NCBI GenBank assembly: GCA_030426005.1 | Contig: JAUHZM010000098.1 | Coordinates: 1-9,718, forward strand | Length of the DNA stretch: 9,718 bases | Reading direction: 5' to 3' | DNA from: Gammaproteobacteria bacterium | GTDB lineage: Bacteria > Pseudomonadota > Gammaproteobacteria > Arenicellales > Arenicellaceae | Part shown: one piece after another, positions 7,002 to 9,718 of the stretch | How positions within the stretch are numbered: the stretch's first letter is position 1 | How the letters are laid out: every line of letters begins with the position of its first letter | Translations under genes and position numbers: made by a program | Notes under the pieces: generated by a model | Seen by the model: only the letters and a program-made list of their open reading frames with translations | Database searches by the model: none | What the model was told of the DNA's origin: nothing

Positions 7002-7391
7002 TTAGTGATGTGGTGAACTCGCTGTCCGATTTGCTTGTAACAACACGCAGCTCAATCCAATCAGTGAGAGATTGGTAGTGACCGGATTGAACGCTTCGAA
7101 CAGAACAGACGGAATTTGCACTGCTACAAACAACAAGAGTGCTGCCAGCAAGACCACGTTCAAAATGATTAGCGCAGAATTCCGATAAAAAATCAGTAGC
7201 AATATTCCTAACACCACTTCACTCACACCAGCCAACCGGGTGAGTAACAACGACGTGTCTGGGTCAAACCCCATGGTCGCCGTCATGGCACGCTCGATTG
7301 GTGCAACCGTGATCAATTTTGGAACCAGTCCGTGATAAATCCAACTCCCGCCCAATACAAAACGCGCGAATTGTACCGTATCGATATTCAT
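7002..7391 (-). CDS. DoxX-like family integral membrane protein
   Basis: Small four-helix inner-membrane protein of 129 residues that matches the DoxX-like pattern: an N-terminal helix with RFVLGGSWIYHGLVPKL (10-26), a polar link with ERAMTATMGF (33-42), then LLTRLAGVSEVVLGILLL (49-66), and two further hydrophobic helices at about 72-93 and 105-119. DoxX relatives have been tied to quinone/thiosulfate oxidation and to redox-stress membrane complexes, but the DoxX-like group has no settled function. It starts with ATG ten bases after the stop of the upstream gene, so the pair is probably co-transcribed and perhaps coupled. Its own Shine-Dalgarno is weak (GTGGAT region), and a small inverted repeat TCAATA-TCCAC-TATTGA (7392-7408) sits over that site. 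Confidence 0.8.
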   Translation of the reverse strand: MNIDTVQFARFVLGGSWIYHGLVPKLITVAPIERAMTATMGFDPDTSLLLTRLAGVSEVVLGILLLIFYRNSALIILNVVLLAALLLFVAVQIPSVLFEAFNPVTTNLSLIGLSCVLLQANRTASSPHH

Positions 7392-7401
7392 TCAATATCC
7401 A

Positions 7402-7896
7402 CTATTGAGTATCTCTGGCTGATAACTCGCGCACCCGAACACCGCCTGCTACCAATGCATCGACTACGTCTTGGATCGGCACACTACTTTGCTTGCTCAA
7501 GGAATAATGCTGGCCATCCTCAGAAACCACTGAGAATGAGGACTTAGTTTTACCACTTTTTTTGATTCGGCTACGTTTTTCGACATGGTCTATTTGATCC
7601 AGTCTAAGATGAAAACTATCACCCAGGTAGTCCGGCGTCAGCCATTGAAACTCCTCGGTAGTGACCCGCACTTCAAACCGCCCGCCCCGAACGATTTGCA
7701 AGGCACCGGTAAAAAGCATCAATAGGCCAGGCAAGAGAACGACCACCAACAGCACTAAGTAAAGTACTTCCACCGACCCTTTGGCAGGTGCTTGCCAGAT
7801 AACCGTGATAAACGTCACGCAGATGGCCACGATTACCAATCCGATAAAACCAATTTTGATTCCTTTGCTTCGAGCTGATTCGGAAAACTGATACAT
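7402..7896 (-). CDS. Two-helix membrane protein with cytoplasmic PH-like tail, unknown function
   Basis: I do not recognise the family. The 164-residue product has two transmembrane helices, at about 13-34 and 43-66, then a soluble domain of about 95 residues with alternating strands (FEVRVTTEEFQWLTPD, FHLRLDQIDHVEKRS, FSVVSEDGQHYSLS) and a closing helix (139-150). That strand-strand-helix order after two helices resembles bacterial PH-domain-like membrane proteins (YdbT/DUF304 type); this is an inference from pattern. Both termini should face the cytoplasm. ATG 7896 was chosen because AGGTGG lies at a good distance upstream; a longer open frame to 7974 lacks such a site and adds a non-hydrophobic, low-value segment. 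The gene stands ten bases before the DoxX-like gene and 121 bases after the GNAT gene, so a promoter may lie in that gap. Confidence 0.72.
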   Translation of the reverse strand: MYQFSESARSKGIKIGFIGLVIVAICVTFITVIWQAPAKGSVEVLYLVLLVVVLLPGLLMLFTGALQIVRGGRFEVRVTTEEFQWLTPDYLGDSFHLRLDQIDHVEKRSRIKKSGKTKSSFSVVSEDGQHYSLSKQSSVPIQDVVDALVAGGVRVRELSARDTQ

Positions 7897-7976
7897 GTTA
7901 TGCCACCTGTTTTGAGTCTCACTACGCGGAACCATATCGAGTTTGTTTACAAGCCCGCTGGCCAAGCTTCGCACAA

Positions 7977-7993
7977 TACCAATCTGATTGGTA
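7977..7993. promoter_or_regulatory. 17-bp perfect palindrome TACCAATC-T-GATTGGTA
   Basis: Two eight-base arms are exactly inverted around a single T. It lies in the 121-base gap between the GNAT gene and the two-helix membrane protein gene, about 81 bases upstream of the latter's ATG. The minus-strand sequence after it has no T-run, so it does not look like a terminator; a dimeric regulator site is more likely. The gap contains no other clear element. Confidence 0.4.
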
Positions 7994-8017
7994 CTCCATG
8001 TTTAGCAGTCCGCCCGC

Positions 8018-8521
8018 TTAGGACAAGCTAAGCGCATACACAAATCCATGTAAGGACTTACCTTGGTGCTGATACGCATTTGGCTGGCTTTGCACCCATT
8101 CAAAACGGTGTTTACGCAACACATATTCCGAGGCTCGGTTATTGGACATCACGATGGCGGACATCGTTTGCAAGCCTAATCCGTTTGCAGCTTCAACTAA
8201 ATAGCCAACACACGCTGAACCTATGCCATGACCGACGGCCTGCTCTGACACTCGATACCCTATCTCCGCATCGCCTCCAGTAATCTTATTAAGATTTGCG
8301 CGTGCGACGATCTCGCCCGCGCGGAAGGCTAGATAAAACTGCCCATGTTTTTGCTGCGACAAGGTGAGCATCGACTCGATATGCGCATGTACTCCAGCTT
8401 CAGAGTAAAACTCAGCTGGCCTCGCTGCAATATAACGCTCAAAAAAGCCTCGGCTCGCGCACTCGAATTGCAACAAGGCCCGTGCATGCCGATGCGAGAC
8501 TAGCTCAAAGTGAATGCACAT
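8018..8521 (-). CDS. GNAT family N-acetyltransferase (RimJ/RimL-like)
   Basis: Predicted cytoplasmic acetyl-CoA-dependent N-acetyltransferase of 167 residues, normal for a single GNAT domain. The N-terminal segment with GFFERYIAARPAEFYS (25-40) is typical of a subgroup of small GNATs. The acetyl-CoA pyrophosphate loop is QAVGHGIGSA (94-103), matching Q/R-x-x-G-x-G/A, after strand AEIGYRVS (85-92). Then comes MSAIVMSNNRASEYVLRKHRFE (from about 120), with the Asn-x-x-Ser of motif B and a final strand HGFVYALS. The substrate may be an alpha-amine of a protein, an amino acid or an antibiotic; the sequence does not decide. The ATG at 8521 is the only reasonable start, since an in-frame TAG lies seven codons upstream; Shine-Dalgarno is poor (AGGA 13 bases away). 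It begins 19 bases after the hydrolase stop, suggesting an operon. Confidence 0.85.
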   Translation of the reverse strand: MCIHFELVSHRHARALLQFECASRGFFERYIAARPAEFYSEAGVHAHIESMLTLSQQKHGQFYLAFRAGEIVARANLNKITGGDAEIGYRVSEQAVGHGIGSACVGYLVEAANGLGLQTMSAIVMSNNRASEYVLRKHRFEWVQSQPNAYQHQGKSLHGFVYALSLS

Positions 8522-8540
8522 CGGGTTGTCAGGATCCTAC

Positions 8541-9404
8541 TCATGAGCGATCAAGGAAATTTCGCAATAGCAACTTAACCTGCTCAATCGCTTCAAGACT
8601 CTCAGGCTTTGCCGTGCGGTAGGTCCGATTTTCGCGCTGACTGACGGCGTCTACATCAAAGGCATGATCTACGCCCTCGAGCACATGATGTTGCACGCCA
8701 ACACCGGATTTTGAGATCCAATCATAGGATTGCAAACACGCATTGCTATCAACCACGGAGTCCTCCGCCACGTCGATCGCCAATACGGTTGGCGCTTGTT
8801 GCCATCCCTGCTCGTTTGTTTGTGATGCCATACCGCAGTAAGGGTAAAACAGAACGACCTGCCGAATGCTGGTCAGATCTGCAGTAAACTGCTGCTCTAA
8901 ACCGTAGGGCAGCTCGCCTTTTTGATCCAAGGCAAAGGCATCCATAATGCTCCAAGCGCCATGAGACCAGCCCATCAACACAATGTCTTGCTTTGCAGTC
9001 CAGGCTTGCTGATTGGCCCAAGTTATTGCTGCTAAAACATCTCCAGCTCGTTGCGCGCCGAGTAGCTCTCTGCCACGACACACTTTTGCGAGTGCGCGTT
9101 CGTGCGAAATCCCACGCCCTGCGTAACTGTCCACATAAACGGCGGCATACCCCATACTTTGAAACGTTTTACCCCAAAATTGTTGTTGTTCGGCATCGCC
9201 TCCACAACCATGAAACATGAGTATCGTTTTGAACGGTCCATCACCTTCGGGCCGATAAACGGTGAGGTGTGGTGTAATCAAATCGCTGACACTGGCCGGT
9301 GTGGCAGCAGGAACAAACCAACCATTCAATACGCTGGCAAAATAGAATCCAGCCGCCAGAAATGCTGAACTAATAAATAACAGAATTCGTTTGGTCCAAC
9401 TCAC
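8541..9404 (-). CDS. Membrane-anchored dienelactone-hydrolase-like alpha/beta hydrolase
   Basis: Predicted serine hydrolase of 287 residues, acting outside the cytoplasmic membrane. An N-terminal hydrophobic segment (about 7-26) after Lys5-Arg6 serves as a signal anchor or uncleaved signal; no lipobox is seen. The alpha/beta hydrolase core has the oxyanion-hole region ILMFHGCGGD (61-70), the nucleophile elbow LMGWSHGA with Ser147 (143-150), a candidate acid Asp215 or Asp219 in DVAEDSVVD, and the catalytic His247 in GVDHAFD. This arrangement fits the dienelactone hydrolase family, which in practice covers many esterases and peptidase-like enzymes; substrate unknown. Translation starts with GTG at 9404 with GGAG five bases upstream, a better site than any internal ATG. 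It follows the GST gene by 11 bases and precedes the GNAT gene by 19, so the three are probably one operon. Confidence 0.85.
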   Translation of the reverse strand: MSWTKRILLFISSAFLAAGFYFASVLNGWFVPAATPASVSDLITPHLTVYRPEGDGPFKTILMFHGCGGDAEQQQFWGKTFQSMGYAAVYVDSYAGRGISHERALAKVCRGRELLGAQRAGDVLAAITWANQQAWTAKQDIVLMGWSHGAWSIMDAFALDQKGELPYGLEQQFTADLTSIRQVVLFYPYCGMASQTNEQGWQQAPTVLAIDVAEDSVVDSNACLQSYDWISKSGVGVQHHVLEGVDHAFDVDAVSQRENRTYRTAKPESLEAIEQVKLLLRNFLDRS

Positions 9405-9415
9405 AATAGCTCCAA

Positions 9416-9718
9416 TTAGGGTTGCTTGGGCATCAGTTCAGCATCAATGGCTTTCGCCTGCTGATAGGGTTCTCGACGTCGTAACCGCTCTGCGTAGGCT
9501 ATGAAGCTAGGCTTCTCAGGCAAGGTCTTAAACATCACGCCCCAATCTACCTGAGCGCCGACATACACATCGGCCATCGTAAATTGATCACCGCACACAT
9601 AGTCACGCGTACTTAGCCATTGATCGAGCACATCGACAACTAAATCGTAGTTGCCATAGCCGGCCATTCTTTGCTGCTCTTCATTGACGTCAAAACCCAA
9701 ACTCTTATTGATAATCGC
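9416..9718 (-). CDS. Glutathione S-transferase family protein, C-terminal part only
   Basis: Only the last 100 residues are in the window; the reading frame is open to the edge, so the N-terminal thioredoxin-like domain with the glutathione site lies outside. What is visible is the all-helical C-terminal domain: a helix through LVVDVLDQWLSTRDY, the GDQFTMADVYVGAQVDWG segment holding the conserved N-capping Thr-x-x-Asp of the GST core, and a last helical stretch PSFIAYAERLRRREPYQQA typical of GST tails. It would conjugate or reduce electrophiles with glutathione in the cytoplasm. A TTG at 9700 is not a plausible start, as it falls inside the helical domain. The gene ends in TAA 11 bases before the GTG start of the hydrolase gene and is probably the upstream member of that operon. 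Confidence 0.85.
   Translation of the reverse strand, partial: AIINKSLGFDVNEEQQRMAGYGNYDLVVDVLDQWLSTRDYVCGDQFTMADVYVGAQVDWGVMFKTLPEKPSFIAYAERLRRREPYQQAKAIDAELMPKQP

Noticed and set aside
7392..7408. Inverted repeat TCAATA-TCCAC-TATTGA as a terminator
   Set aside because: AT-rich six-base stem overlapping a stop codon and the next gene's ribosome site, with no T-run; at most a minor coupling structure.

Overview
The window looks like a piece of a Gram-negative, probably marine or environmental, polysaccharide-degrading bacterium, most likely a gammaproteobacterium. This is inferred from three things: Sec-type signal peptides feeding a periplasmic single-haem c-type cytochrome, a secreted AA10-CBM2 lytic polysaccharide monooxygenase (LPMO) with marine-style PKD and cadherin-like linker domains, and moderate GC with good Shine-Dalgarno sites. 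No rRNA, tRNA, CRISPR array, insertion sequence or integron attC site was recognised. Both window ends cut through genes.

Layout. (1) Bases 1-2321, plus strand: a GT4-type glycosyltransferase (5' end outside the window) overlaps an ATP-grasp ligase by an ATGA junction. This is a tight two-gene biosynthetic unit, plausibly making a glycosylated or amide-linked small molecule or decorating a surface glycan. (2) Bases 2294-6525, minus strand, reading toward the first unit: a four-domain cellulose/chitin-type LPMO, then a large secreted protein with one CxxCH haem site near its C-terminus, then a CelD/BcsL-type (BioF2-like) acyltransferase starting 16 bases after the cytochrome gene. The acyltransferase and ATP-grasp genes converge and overlap by 28 bases. 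(3) Bases 6526-7001: a gene-free stretch upstream of the LPMO gene, holding a LacI-family-like operator candidate, a GC-rich hairpin and an imperfect direct repeat. (4) Bases 7002-9718, minus strand: a closely spaced run of small genes. They encode a glutathione S-transferase (N-terminus outside the window), a membrane-anchored dienelactone-hydrolase-like alpha/beta hydrolase, a GNAT acetyltransferase, a two-helix membrane protein of unknown function and a DoxX-like membrane protein. It reads as one or two operons of stress/detoxification or general metabolic character.

The most interesting element is the LPMO gene followed directly, on the same strand, by the gene for a secreted mono-haem protein of an uncharacterised family. 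LPMOs need an external electron donor, and bacterial donors for AA10 enzymes are poorly defined. The neighbour could be such a donor, but this is an inference from gene order; nothing in the sequence proves it. The LPMO has an intact copper brace (His30 after signal cleavage, and His139) and a canonical CBM2, so it should be active on insoluble polysaccharide.
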